In this document: piece by piece, positions 15,931 to 23,581 of the stretch
Position numbering within the stretch: the stretch's first letter is position 1
How the letters are laid out: each line of letters begins with the position of its first letter
Assembly (NCBI GenBank): GCA_964634815.1
Contig: CAZWMD010000016.1
Span: forward strand, 6,924-70,923
DNA length: 64,000 bases
Direction of reading: 5' to 3'
Source of the DNA: JALZVT01 sp964634815
GTDB lineage: Bacteria > Pseudomonadota > Gammaproteobacteria > Pseudomonadales > Azotimanducaceae
The notes under the pieces: model-generated
The model's input: only the letters and a program-made list of their open reading frames with translations
Databases searched by the model: none
What the model was told of the DNA's origin: nothing
Translations under genes and position numbers: made by a program

Positions 15931-16908
15931 ATGCAAGCTGAAACCGAAGAGTCGTCGAAGAAAAAGGGCAGCCTTTGGCAGCGCTTAAAGGGCGGCCTTT
16001 CCAAAACCCGTACTCAGTTGGGCGAAGGGGTGGGAAACCTGCTGCTCGGCGAAAAGGAGATCAACGACGATGTGCTCGATGATCTTGAAACGGCGCTGAT
16101 TACCACTGACGTAGGGATGCCGGCGGTGCGACAAATTATGGATGCACTGGCCCAGCGCGTTAAGCGCAAAGAACTAAACGATACGGTGGCTTTGCATGCT
16201 GCGCTCGGTAGTGTGCTCCGGGAAATACTCAAGCCCATGGAAGGTAACCTGGACGTTCAGGTGGAGCACGCCCCCTGCGTCATTTTCTTTGTTGGCGTAA
16301 ATGGTGTGGGCAAGACAACCACTGTAGGGAAGCTCGCCAAGCAGTTGCAGGACGATGGTCGTAAGGTCGTTCTGGCCGCAGGTGATACGTTTCGAGCGGC
16401 GGCTGTTGAGCAGTTACAGGCCTGGGGCGAGCGCAATTCCGTTGAGGTTATTGCTCAGCAGCAGGGGTCAGACAGCGCTTCCGTTGTTTTTGATGCGGTG
16501 CAAGCCGGACGTGCTCGGGGTGCAGACGTTGTGCTGGCCGATACCGCCGGGCGGCTGCAAGCAAAGTCTAACCTTATGGATGAGTTGTCGAAGATCAAAC
16601 GGGTGGTGCAGCGCTTTGATGAAAATGCCCCGCATGAAGTGATTTTGGTGCTTGATGCAGGGGTTGGGCAAAACGCACTGAGCCAGCTCAAAGAATTTGA
16701 TGCCGCTGTGGGCGTGACGGGTTTGATACTGACCAAGCTGGACGGCAGTGCAAAAGCGGGTGTGTTGTTTGCGCTGGCCCATGAGATACAACAAAGAGAC
16801 CCTGGCAGACATCTGCCGGTGTTCCACATCGGGGTGGGTGAGCAGATTGATGATCTGCGACCCTTTGAGGCAGAACCCTTTGTGGAGGCACTCCTGGCCA
16901 GTGGGTAG
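15931..16908 (+). CDS. ftsY: Signal recognition particle receptor FtsY
   Basis: SRP receptor GTPase that delivers ribosome-nascent chain complexes to the inner membrane. The NG domain is complete: GVNGVGKTTTVGKLAKQL (G1), DTFRAAAVEQLQ, DTAGRLQAKSNLMDEL (G3), TKLDGSAKAG (G4) and the C-terminal GVGEQIDDLRPF. At 325 residues it lacks the long acidic A domain of E. coli FtsY (497 residues); only a short charged start and an amphipathic LWQRLKGGLSKTR segment remain for membrane contact. It is first in the ftsY-ftsE-ftsX run and overlaps ftsE. Confidence 0.96.
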   Translation: MQAETEESSKKKGSLWQRLKGGLSKTRTQLGEGVGNLLLGEKEINDDVLDDLETALITTDVGMPAVRQIMDALAQRVKRKELNDTVALHAALGSVLREILKPMEGNLDVQVEHAPCVIFFVGVNGVGKTTTVGKLAKQLQDDGRKVVLAAGDTFRAAAVEQLQAWGERNSVEVIAQQQGSDSASVVFDAVQAGRARGADVVLADTAGRLQAKSNLMDELSKIKRVVQRFDENAPHEVILVLDAGVGQNALSQLKEFDAAVGVTGLILTKLDGSAKAGVLFALAHEIQQRDPGRHLPVFHIGVGEQIDDLRPFEAEPFVEALLASG

Positions 16909-17593
16909 CGTTAGCTTTCAAAACGTGACCAAGCGCTACGAGAATGGGTTTGAAGCGCTTAAGTCTCTGTCTGTGTCATTTAACGAAGGCTCCATGACCT
17001 TTCTGACCGGGCATTCTGGTGCGGGTAAAAGTACCTTTCTGCGCTTGTTGCTGCGTCTTGAGCATTCAGACCGGGGTGCTATCTCGGTGAATGGTGTTGA
17101 TGTCACCAAGTTGCCCGAGAAAGCGATACCCGCATACCGGCGCAACCTCGGGGCAGTGTTTCAGGATCATCATTTGCTCGCGAATCGAACGGTGTATGAG
17201 AACGTGGCATTGCCTCTTCGAGTAGGGGGTATGCGGGAGCGCGATGCAGCACGACGGGTAAGAGCTGCGCTGTCGCGAGTTGGCCTGCTGGAAAAAGAAC
17301 AGCAATACCCTCGTGGTCTGTCCACGGGCGAGCAGCAACGTGTTGGTATTGCCCGGGCGGTAGTGAACCGACCAAAAATTCTGTTAGCCGATGAGCCCAC
17401 AGGAAACCTTGACCCGGAACTGTCGCGGGACATCATGACTTTGTTTCAACAATTCAGGCAGGTAGGTACTACGGTCATTGTGGCCAGTCACGATCGAGAG
17501 CTGATTCACTCCCTGGGGTTTCGCATCATTGAACTGAGCAAAGGCGAGCTGGTGCAAGACATACCAGGGATCGCTGATGGCGAAGCGCGCTGA
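16901..17593 (+). CDS. ftsE: Cell division ATP-binding protein FtsE
   Basis: ABC-type ATPase that with FtsX regulates peptidoglycan hydrolases at the septum. I chose the GTG at 16901, which overlaps the ftsY stop by 8 nt and gives the family N-terminus (VSFQNVTKRYENGFEAL). Walker A is GHSGAGKSTFLRLL, Q-loop VFQDHHLL, signature LSTGEQQRVGIARA and Walker B ILLADEPTGNLD. It is 230 residues against 222 in E. coli. The stop overlaps the ftsX start by 1 nt. Confidence 0.95.
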   Translation: MGSVSFQNVTKRYENGFEALKSLSVSFNEGSMTFLTGHSGAGKSTFLRLLLRLEHSDRGAISVNGVDVTKLPEKAIPAYRRNLGAVFQDHHLLANRTVYENVALPLRVGGMRERDAARRVRAALSRVGLLEKEQQYPRGLSTGEQQRVGIARAVVNRPKILLADEPTGNLDPELSRDIMTLFQQFRQVGTTVIVASHDRELIHSLGFRIIELSKGELVQDIPGIADGEAR

Positions 17594-18543
17594 TGGCTGA
17601 CCTGGAGCCATGGCCAAGCCCGACACCTGGAAGATTTGCCTGGTTTAGAGATCATCATCGAGTTGCCAGCGAAAGTCTGAGTTACTTAAGTGCGCGTCTG
17701 GCCACCTCACTTCTTGTCTGGTTGCTGATTGGTATTGCGCTCGCCCTGCCAGCCGGTCTGTATCTGTTGCAGAAAAATCTCTCAAACCTTTCGGGGGAGT
17801 GGCAGGGTCGTCCGGGTTTGTCGGTGTACTTCGAACGCAAAGCGCCGATTGATGCGATAAACAGGTTGATTGAACGCGCCCGAGCGCATCCGCAGGTTGA
17901 TAAGGTTTGGCATATTACGCCCGATGCCGCACTTGCTGAGTTTCAGGAATTCTCTGGTCTAAGCGAGTCGTTGGATCTGTTGGCGGCCAATCCGCTGCCA
18001 AGCTCTCTGAAAGTCACCCTGAAAAGCTCCGCGGATTTGATCGATCTACAAGATGTTGCCCGGGCGCTGGATCAGCGCGAAGGGGTGGACGAAGTCGTGA
18101 TTGAGCGGACCTGGCTTGAACGGCTGTCGGCGTTATCGAGTCTGGTGAATCGGCTTGGAATTATATTGGGCGCCATGTTTGCACTGGGTGCGGTGCTGGT
18201 GACCGCGTCTTCGGTGCGTCTGGCCATTGAAGCGCGACTCGATGAGTTGAAGGTACAAAAGCTCGTTGGCGCTCATGATGCGTTCTTGCGCCGGCCGTTC
18301 CTGTATTTTGGACTACTCTACGGATTGGGCGGCGGGCTTGTTGCCCTGATGCTGATTAGCGGCGTACTTATTGTCCTGGAGAAGCCCCTGGCGACACTGA
18401 TGGGCAGTTATGGCGGCACCCTCGATGTGGTGGGTTTTGATTCTGGTTTTCTGCTGGGGATGCTGTCACTGGGGGGTGTTTTGGGGCTCTTTGGCGCTCT
18501 TTTAGCCAGCCAACGCCGGCTATCCAGCATAGAAGTTGTTTAA
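17593..18543 (+). CDS. ftsX: Cell division protein FtsX
   Basis: Membrane partner of FtsE; transmits ATPase activity to periplasmic hydrolase activators. The 316-residue product has four predicted membrane segments: one near residues 33-55 (SLLVWLLIGIALALPAGLYL) and three C-terminal (near 190-210, 235-260 and 280-305). An extracytoplasmic domain of about 110 residues lies between the first and second. The topology and WLERL...LVNRLG region match FtsX. Start ATG overlaps the ftsE stop. rpoH follows after 133 nt. Confidence 0.94.
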   Translation: MADLEPWPSPTPGRFAWFRDHHRVASESLSYLSARLATSLLVWLLIGIALALPAGLYLLQKNLSNLSGEWQGRPGLSVYFERKAPIDAINRLIERARAHPQVDKVWHITPDAALAEFQEFSGLSESLDLLAANPLPSSLKVTLKSSADLIDLQDVARALDQREGVDEVVIERTWLERLSALSSLVNRLGIILGAMFALGAVLVTASSVRLAIEARLDELKVQKLVGAHDAFLRRPFLYFGLLYGLGGGLVALMLISGVLIVLEKPLATLMGSYGGTLDVVGFDSGFLLGMLSLGGVLGLFGALLASQRRLSSIEVV

Positions 18544-18594
18544 AAACAACAACATACAATCCTCGTGACGCCTGTCACGGAACTTGTTCGAGAG

Positions 18595-18621
18595 TTAGCA
18601 GTCTCAGTATGCGAGTGCTAA
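18595..18621. promoter_or_regulatory. CIRCE element (HrcA operator) upstream of rpoH
   Basis: TTAGCAGTC at 18595-18603, a 9-nt spacer and GAGTGCTAA at 18613-18621. The CIRCE consensus is TTAGCACTC-N9-GAGTGCTAA: the right half is perfect and the left half has one mismatch, with the exact spacer length. CIRCE is the binding site of the heat-shock repressor HrcA. It covers the predicted rpoH promoter, so HrcA binding would block RNA polymerase. Whether this genome has hrcA cannot be seen in the window. Confidence 0.85.
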
Positions 18622-18624
18622 AAT
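18595..18624 (+). promoter_or_regulatory. Putative rpoH promoter overlapping CIRCE
   Basis: A -35-like TTAGCA (18595-18600) and a -10 TAAAAT (18619-18624) are 18 nt apart; the -10 is preceded by TGC, an extended -10 form. The elements coincide with the two halves of the CIRCE repeat. Transcription would start near 18631, leaving a leader of about 45-60 nt before rpoH. Confidence 0.6.
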
Positions 18625-18676
18625 TAGCCATGTTATGCCCCGCCAGATCATTGGCCTGGGCTGAGCAAGGTGAAAG

Positions 18677-19567
18677 GTGAGAGGTAAGGTTTTGACCACA
18701 GCGGTAGTAGCTCCCAACGGCCTGGAAATGAACAGTCTCAGTATGTCCCCGGGGCAGAACCTCGACGGCTACATTGCCGCCGTGCGCCAATTTGAGGTGT
18801 TGAGCGTTGAAGAAGAACGCGCTCTGGCTGAACGTTTTTACTATGACGAAGACCTGGATGCCGCACGTGAACTGGTGCTGCGTCACCTGAGATTTGTTGT
18901 GCACCTCGCGCGCAGCTATGCCGGATACGGACTGCCGTTGGGTGATCTTGTGCAGGAAGGCAATGTGGGTCTTATGAAAGCGGTTAAGCGCTTTGATCCA
19001 AGTCGTGGGGTTCGGCTGGTGTCCTTTGCAGTGCACTGGATCAAAGCCGAGATGCACGAATTTATTCTGCGCAACTGGCGCATCGTTAAGGTTGCGACAA
19101 CCAAGGCACAGCGAAAACTGTTTTTTAACCTTCGTGGTGCCAAGCAGAAGCTGGCCTGGCTATCCAATGATGAGGCCAAGGCTGTTGCAGATGATCTCGG
19201 AGTACCTGTTGCTACCGTGAATCAGATGGAAGGCCGTTTAGCCTCACATGATGTTGCCTTCGATGGCTACGGCGCCTCTGATGATGAAGAAGCGCCGAGT
19301 GCCCCGATGCATTATCTGGAAGATCGCTCGGCCAATCCTGAAGACCTGGTGATCGAAGACAACTACCGGAACGATTCTGAAGCACGACTTGGCGAGGCGC
19401 TTGAGTTGCTCGATGAGCGCAGTCAAAACATTTTGCGTGACCGCTGGCTTGCCGAGAAAAAGAAAACGCTGCACGAGTTGGCCGAAGAGTATTCGGTATC
19501 TGCCGAGCGCATTCGCCAACTTGAACAAAACGCGATTAAAAAACTGCGCAAGCAACTCGCCCCGTAA
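18677..19567 (+). CDS. rpoH: RNA polymerase heat-shock sigma factor RpoH (sigma-32)
   Basis: Directs RNA polymerase to heat-shock promoters. The 296-residue product has region 2 (LRHLRFVVHLARSYAGYG, DLVQEGNVGLMKAVKRFDP, VSFAVHWIKAEMHEFILRNW), the RpoH box QRKLFFNLRG that separates RpoH from other sigma factors, and region 4 ending in SAERIRQLEQNAIKKLRKQ. Start is GTG at 18677 with AAGG upstream, or TTG at 18692; both have plausible ribosome binding sites. It follows ftsX as in E. coli. Control appears to include HrcA through the CIRCE upstream. Confidence 0.97.
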   Translation: MRGKVLTTAVVAPNGLEMNSLSMSPGQNLDGYIAAVRQFEVLSVEEERALAERFYYDEDLDAARELVLRHLRFVVHLARSYAGYGLPLGDLVQEGNVGLMKAVKRFDPSRGVRLVSFAVHWIKAEMHEFILRNWRIVKVATTKAQRKLFFNLRGAKQKLAWLSNDEAKAVADDLGVPVATVNQMEGRLASHDVAFDGYGASDDEEAPSAPMHYLEDRSANPEDLVIEDNYRNDSEARLGEALELLDERSQNILRDRWLAEKKKTLHELAEEYSVSAERIRQLEQNAIKKLRKQLAP

Positions 19568-19576
19568 TACACTGAC

Positions 19577-19601
19577 CCCTCAATACTTTTATTGAGGGTT
19601 T
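19577..19601 (+). terminator. Hairpin after rpoH: weak terminator or translational hairpin
   Basis: CCCTCAAT (19577-19584) pairs with ATTGAGGG (19591-19598) around a 6-nt loop, followed by only three T residues. It starts 9 nt after the rpoH stop. Its right arm contains the GAGGG ribosome binding site of the next gene, so it may terminate rpoH transcripts or mask that site. Confidence 0.55.
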
Positions 19602-19604
19602 CCT

Positions 19605-20048
19605 GTGGCGGAAATCTCGGACGCGGCCGTTGCTACCGGCACTTCCCTGTTTGTTAGTAAGACTTTGATAGTCGCCGCGGCGCTGTTTGGTGCTGCGGGT
19701 GTTGGTCTGGGTGCCTTTGGGGCTCACGCACTCAAATCCAGGCTAGAACAGGCCGGTACTGAGTCAACCTGGGAAACGGCGGTGCAATATCATCTGTTGC
19801 ACGCGATCGTGCTGCTTGTACTCGGTATCTGGGCGAGATTGTCACCCTCTCTGGCGGCTACGATTAATGTGAGTGGCGCATTGTTTATCGCTGGCATCCT
19901 CTTGTTTAGCGGCAGTCTGTATGGGCTGGCTCTTGGCGGACCACGCTGGTTGGGTCCGGTTACACCTCTCGGGGGACTTGGCTTTATCCTGGCCTGGTTG
20001 TGGTTGCTAAAGCCTGCGATGACCACCGTGACTGCTGGTACTTCCTGA
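19605..20048 (+). CDS. DUF423 family membrane protein (YgdD-like)
   Basis: Small membrane protein of unknown function. The 147-residue product has four hydrophobic segments, with the family signature GAAGVGLGAFGAHALKSRL near residues 29-47, YHLLHAIVLLVLG, and a C-terminal LGGLGFILAWLWL. It starts at GTG 19605, 6 nt after GAGGG. The N-terminal 20 residues before the first membrane segment are variable in the family, so a later start is possible. The stop overlaps the trmB start by 1 nt. Confidence 0.85.
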   Translation: MAEISDAAVATGTSLFVSKTLIVAAALFGAAGVGLGAFGAHALKSRLEQAGTESTWETAVQYHLLHAIVLLVLGIWARLSPSLAATINVSGALFIAGILLFSGSLYGLALGGPRWLGPVTPLGGLGFILAWLWLLKPAMTTVTAGTS

Positions 20049-20758
20049 TGCCCTCTGCTCCTCCAGAAAACAACACAGAAAATGACAAAGAAGATCTGAA
20101 GCATCGCCGGCAGGTGTATGTGCGGCGCAGAGGCCGAATGACCCGGGGGCAGGAAAGGGCCCTTGCCACGCTGCGTTCAGCCTATTGCCTGGATCCCTCC
20201 AAAACAGAGTTTGCCGATTGCTTCTCTGCGAGTGAACCTAAGCTGGGTATGGAAATTGGTTTTGGCATGGGCCACGCCACCGTGCACTGGGCGCAGCAGC
20301 GACCGGATATGCAGTTACTGGGTGTTGAGGTTTATGAACCCGGCATAGGTGCATTGATGTCTGCTCTGGACGAAAAAGGCATCAGCAATGTACGCATCAT
20401 CGAAGGCGATGCACGAGTGATTCTGGAAAATTGGGTGCCACCCCATGCGCTTTCCCAAATCAATCTGTTTTTCCCTGATCCCTGGCCTAAAAAACGCCAT
20501 GCCTCGCGACGTATCGTACAGCCCGATACGGTGGCGCTTTACGCATCACGACTGGAGCCGGGTGGTTGTCTGCGAATAGCTACCGACTGGGAGCCCTATG
20601 CAAAATGGATCCTCGAGTGTGTTGATGCCAACCCGGATTTAATCAATATGGCGGGTGGGTATGCCGAACGTGCTCCCGAACGACCAGTGACAAATTTTGA
20701 AGCGCGTGGTCTGCGCCTTGGTCATGGCGTTTGGGATTTTTGGTACCAGCGCGCCTAA
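20048..20758 (+). CDS. trmB: tRNA (guanine(46)-N(7))-methyltransferase
   Basis: Makes m7G46 in the variable loop of tRNA with SAM. I chose the ATG at 20048 (236 residues), which overlaps the upstream stop as TGATG; the frame is open further upstream without similarity. Visible are VRRRGRMTRGQERAL, the SAM motif MEIGFGMGHATVHWA, EVYEPGIGALM, the hallmark NLFFPDPWPKKRHASRRIV and the C-terminal PVTNFEARGLRLGHGVWDF. Full length. Confidence 0.96.
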   Translation: MPSAPPENNTENDKEDLKHRRQVYVRRRGRMTRGQERALATLRSAYCLDPSKTEFADCFSASEPKLGMEIGFGMGHATVHWAQQRPDMQLLGVEVYEPGIGALMSALDEKGISNVRIIEGDARVILENWVPPHALSQINLFFPDPWPKKRHASRRIVQPDTVALYASRLEPGGCLRIATDWEPYAKWILECVDANPDLINMAGGYAERAPERPVTNFEARGLRLGHGVWDFWYQRA

Positions 20759-20780
20759 GTGCGTGAGTCAGTCACTTAGG
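20754..20780. terminator. Inverted repeat at the trmB/hemW convergent junction
   Basis: CCTAAGTG (20754-20761) pairs with CACTTAGG (20773-20780) across an 11-nt loop. The left arm contains the trmB stop TAA and the loop contains the hemW stop. No T tract on either strand, so a terminator role is uncertain. Confidence 0.4.
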
Positions 20781-21925
20781 AAATCAGCCACCACAGTGTC
20801 CAGCGCGTTTATCCCCATTGGGGTGAGGGACAATCTCTGCGGGTGCATGATTCCCATTTGTCGCCATTTTCCGAGTTGTGGTTCAAGCGTACTCAGTGAC
20901 AGACCTGTTGTATGTTCGAAACTGCTCTCTGCGACCCCGTCGATCAGACGCAGGACATTCATCATAAATTCGCTGGGTAGTTCAGCCGTTGCTACCGGTG
21001 TTGACTCCATTTGCCATTCACCCGTATTTGCCTGTTGTTGATAGAGCCGGGGTTGGCGGGGGTGAGCTGTGCGCTGGATAACAAGTGTGTCGTCGTCAGC
21101 CCTATGGGTCAGTTTTCCGTGGGCACCTGCCCCCAGCCCCAGGTAGTCGCCAAACTGCCAGTAGTTTCTGTTGTGCATCGCCTGTTTGGCAGGTGCTGCA
21201 TAAGCCGATATTTCATAGCGTTCAAAACCGGCGTCTCGAAGCAGTGCCAGTCCGTTCACCTCGATATCGCCCAGAGTGTTTTCATCGGGTAGCCGGGGAG
21301 TACGCTTGGCAAATTCTGTGCGCGGTTCAATAGTGAGCTGATACCAGGAGACATGAGTGACCTCTGCATCAATCGCAGTTTTCAGATCATGCAGTGCAGC
21401 GTCTACGGTTTGTTCTGGCAAGCCGTGCATCAGATCGATATTAATATTGGAAAAGCCGCCGCTTTTTGCAGCGTCGATGGCTCGTCGGGCTTCTCCTTGC
21501 GAATGTATTCTGCCGAGAAGGTTAAGTGACGAGTCGGCAAACGATTGGACACCCATAGAAAGGCGATTGATGCCGGCATCCCGGTAGCTTTTCAGATCGC
21601 CATACTCAAGGGTGCCTGGATTGGCTTCCATGGTGATTTCTGCATTTGAAGTCAGATGCGCCTGGAACTGGTTTAGGAGTTTGGCAAAGGAATCAGGGCT
21701 AAACAGGCTTGGTGTGCCACCACCAAAAAAAACTGTTCCGATTTTTCTGCCGCTAATACTGTCCAGTTGCATCTTCCAGTCGGCGATTAGCGCGTTCAGA
21801 TAGTCTGCCTCAGGCAGCTCGTTGTTTAGAGGGTGCGAATTGAAATCACAGTAAGGACATTTCTTAATGCACCAGGGCAGATGCACATACAAAGACAGGT
21901 CGAGAGAGGATGGATGGGCTGTCAC
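20768..21925 (-). CDS. hemW: Radical SAM protein HemW (heme chaperone)
   Basis: Member of the coproporphyrinogen-dehydrogenase-like radical SAM family; HemW is thought to insert heme into respiratory enzymes rather than oxidise coproporphyrinogen. The 385-residue product has HLPWCIKKCPYCDFNSH with the CxxxCxxC cluster motif, the FFGGGTPSLF loop, EANPGT and the NRLSMGVQSF segment. The HemW C-terminal domain is present. Its GTG start overlaps the rdgB stop by 4 nt (GTGA), so the two are coupled as in many gammaproteobacteria. Confidence 0.94.
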   Translation of the reverse strand: MTAHPSSLDLSLYVHLPWCIKKCPYCDFNSHPLNNELPEADYLNALIADWKMQLDSISGRKIGTVFFGGGTPSLFSPDSFAKLLNQFQAHLTSNAEITMEANPGTLEYGDLKSYRDAGINRLSMGVQSFADSSLNLLGRIHSQGEARRAIDAAKSGGFSNINIDLMHGLPEQTVDAALHDLKTAIDAEVTHVSWYQLTIEPRTEFAKRTPRLPDENTLGDIEVNGLALLRDAGFERYEISAYAAPAKQAMHNRNYWQFGDYLGLGAGAHGKLTHRADDDTLVIQRTAHPRQPRLYQQQANTGEWQMESTPVATAELPSEFMMNVLRLIDGVAESSFEHTTGLSLSTLEPQLGKWRQMGIMHPQRLSLTPMGINALDTVVADFLSD

Positions 21926-22521
21926 AGACCCTCGAGCTGGGGTGCGAGTACCTTCCAGGCCAAACCGCGATGGCTGCGACTGTGTTTTTCGTCTGCTGTG
22001 AGTGTTGCGGCGGTCTTGCCGGTAGTCTTATCGATGAACAGAGGATCATAGCCAAAACCGTTTTGACCAGAAGCCTGGGTTGCGATATGTCCCTGCCATT
22101 GACCGGTTGCCATTAGTGGGGCTGGATCATCGGCGTGGCGTAACAAGACAAGCGCACAGTAAAAGTGAGCCCGCCTATCGGTGTGCATATGCATTTCTCG
22201 TAACAGTTTTTTGTTGTTGGCATGGTCCTGACTTGAACCAGGTTCTATTTCATCCAGAGCATAGCGGGCGGAATATATGCCTGGTTTGCCATTGAGGGCA
22301 TTTACAGCCAGGCCTGAGTCGTCTGCAAGACAAGGCAGCTTGGTCGCATAGCTTGCATTGCGTGCTTTCAATAATGCGTTTTCTACAAAAGTCTGGCCGG
22401 TTTCTTCCGCCTGGGTGACATCATAGTCTGCGAGAGAGACCAGTTTATGGCCGGTTGGTTCGAACAACGCCTGAAACTCTTTGAGCTTTCCCTTGTTCTC
22501 AGTGGCGAGAAGTATCTTCAC
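21922..22521 (-). CDS. rdgB: dITP/XTP pyrophosphatase (house-cleaning NTPase)
   Basis: Hydrolyses dITP, ITP and XTP to monophosphates and so keeps deaminated purines out of DNA. I chose GTG at 22521, giving the family start KILLATENKGKLKEFQ and 199 residues; the open frame upstream runs into DUF4426 and lacks similarity. Other motifs: ETGQTFVENALLKAR, CLADDSGLAVNALNGKPGIYSARY, the GQNGFGYDPLF loop and KHSRSHRGLA. It lies between the DUF4426 gene and hemW, a conserved order. Confidence 0.95.
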   Translation of the reverse strand: MKILLATENKGKLKEFQALFEPTGHKLVSLADYDVTQAEETGQTFVENALLKARNASYATKLPCLADDSGLAVNALNGKPGIYSARYALDEIEPGSSQDHANNKKLLREMHMHTDRRAHFYCALVLLRHADDPAPLMATGQWQGHIATQASGQNGFGYDPLFIDKTTGKTAATLTADEKHSRSHRGLAWKVLAPQLEGL

Positions 22522-22528
22522 GAGAAAG

Positions 22529-22969
22529 CTAGTCTTCCCAGTACAGTTTTTGTTCGAACTTGAGCTCGTTTGCGATGCCGTCCGGGCCGACAAAACGAAT
22601 ATCAAAGCGCATGATTTCCTGATCACTGAAGCGCGTTTGAGCGAGATAATAGACGGCGTCTCCCTCTACCACTTCTTCGAAGTTCAAGCGCAATATTTGT
22701 CCTGGCAAGTTTTTAACTGTGCCATTTAGCTTGGCGCGCACAGGCTGATTGTCTTTGTCGAGTACTGAAATATTGATTAATGCCCGATTGCGCCCGCGAA
22801 CTACATTGTATTTGCGAGCCATTTCCGGGCTTAGGAAGGTGCTTGCAAAAGCGACGTAGTGTACGTTGTAGTTCCCCGCCTGTTTGCTTTGCTCGGCGTG
22901 AGTTGGGGTTGCAAGGAGTATCGCCAGAGCAAGTGCTACGCTAAAAAGTGGAATTCTAATCGATCTCAT
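22529..22969 (-). CDS. DUF4426 family exported protein
   Basis: Function unknown. The 146-residue product starts with a clear signal peptide (SVALALAILLATPTHA). The mature part, with YNVHYVAFASTFLSPEMARKY and RNRALINISVLDK, matches the DUF4426 family, which is regularly found between metW and rdgB in gammaproteobacteria. It is predicted to be periplasmic with a beta-sandwich-like pattern. It starts 18 nt after metW and stops 8 nt before the rdgB start. Confidence 0.85.
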   Translation of the reverse strand: MRSIRIPLFSVALALAILLATPTHAEQSKQAGNYNVHYVAFASTFLSPEMARKYNVVRGRNRALINISVLDKDNQPVRAKLNGTVKNLPGQILRLNFEEVVEGDAVYYLAQTRFSDQEIMRFDIRFVGPDGIANELKFEQKLYWED

Positions 22970-22987
22970 AAGTTGGCATCCTTAGAG

Positions 22988-23581
22988 TTATGCTCGGGCT
23001 AATCTGTAAAAAGCGGTGACACCGAAAAAATTTGGGAATTTGTTCATTAGCGGGCGCGGTTGGTGTTTTGCATCGACCACAAAACGATCGACAATCTTTA
23101 TCTGCTGCTCCCCGCACAGCTCTTCGAAATCTTTAAACGAGCAAAGATGAATGTTAGGCGTGTCAAACCAGCGATTAGGAAGGTGCTTTGCGATGGGCAT
23201 GGTGCCTCGGGTTGCCAGATACATCCGGCAGCGCCAGTTGGCAAAGTTGGGAAAGCTCACCACACAATTGTTGGCGATGCGCAGCATCTCTCTGAGCTGA
23301 AACACCGGATCGGCAACCGCCTGAATAGTTTCAGTCATGACTACCGTGTCGAAGCTGTCATCAGGGAAGTTTGCAAGCCCCAGATTAAGGTCTTGTTCCA
23401 GCACGTTTACACCGGCGCTAATGCAGGCGTTGATGTTGTCTGGGTCGATGTCTAGTCCGTAACCTTTGACGCTGCGATAACGCTGCAACCAGGCAAGTAG
23501 TTCGCCGCGGCCGCAGCCGAGGTCAAGCACACGACTGCCTGCTTCGATCTGTTGAGCAACAATTTCCAGATCAGCTCTCAT
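22988..23581 (-). CDS. metW: Methionine biosynthesis protein MetW
   Basis: SAM-methyltransferase-fold protein that acts with MetX in methionine synthesis; its exact reaction is not settled. The 197-residue product has motif I RVLDLGCGRGELLAWL, GLDIDPDNINACI, FDTVVMTETIQAV, VSFPNFANWRCR and the metW signature LPNRWFDTPNIHLCS. Its start overlaps metX by 11 nt. Confidence 0.94.
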   Translation of the reverse strand: MRADLEIVAQQIEAGSRVLDLGCGRGELLAWLQRYRSVKGYGLDIDPDNINACISAGVNVLEQDLNLGLANFPDDSFDTVVMTETIQAVADPVFQLREMLRIANNCVVSFPNFANWRCRMYLATRGTMPIAKHLPNRWFDTPNIHLCSFKDFEELCGEQQIKIVDRFVVDAKHQPRPLMNKFPNFFGVTAFYRLARA

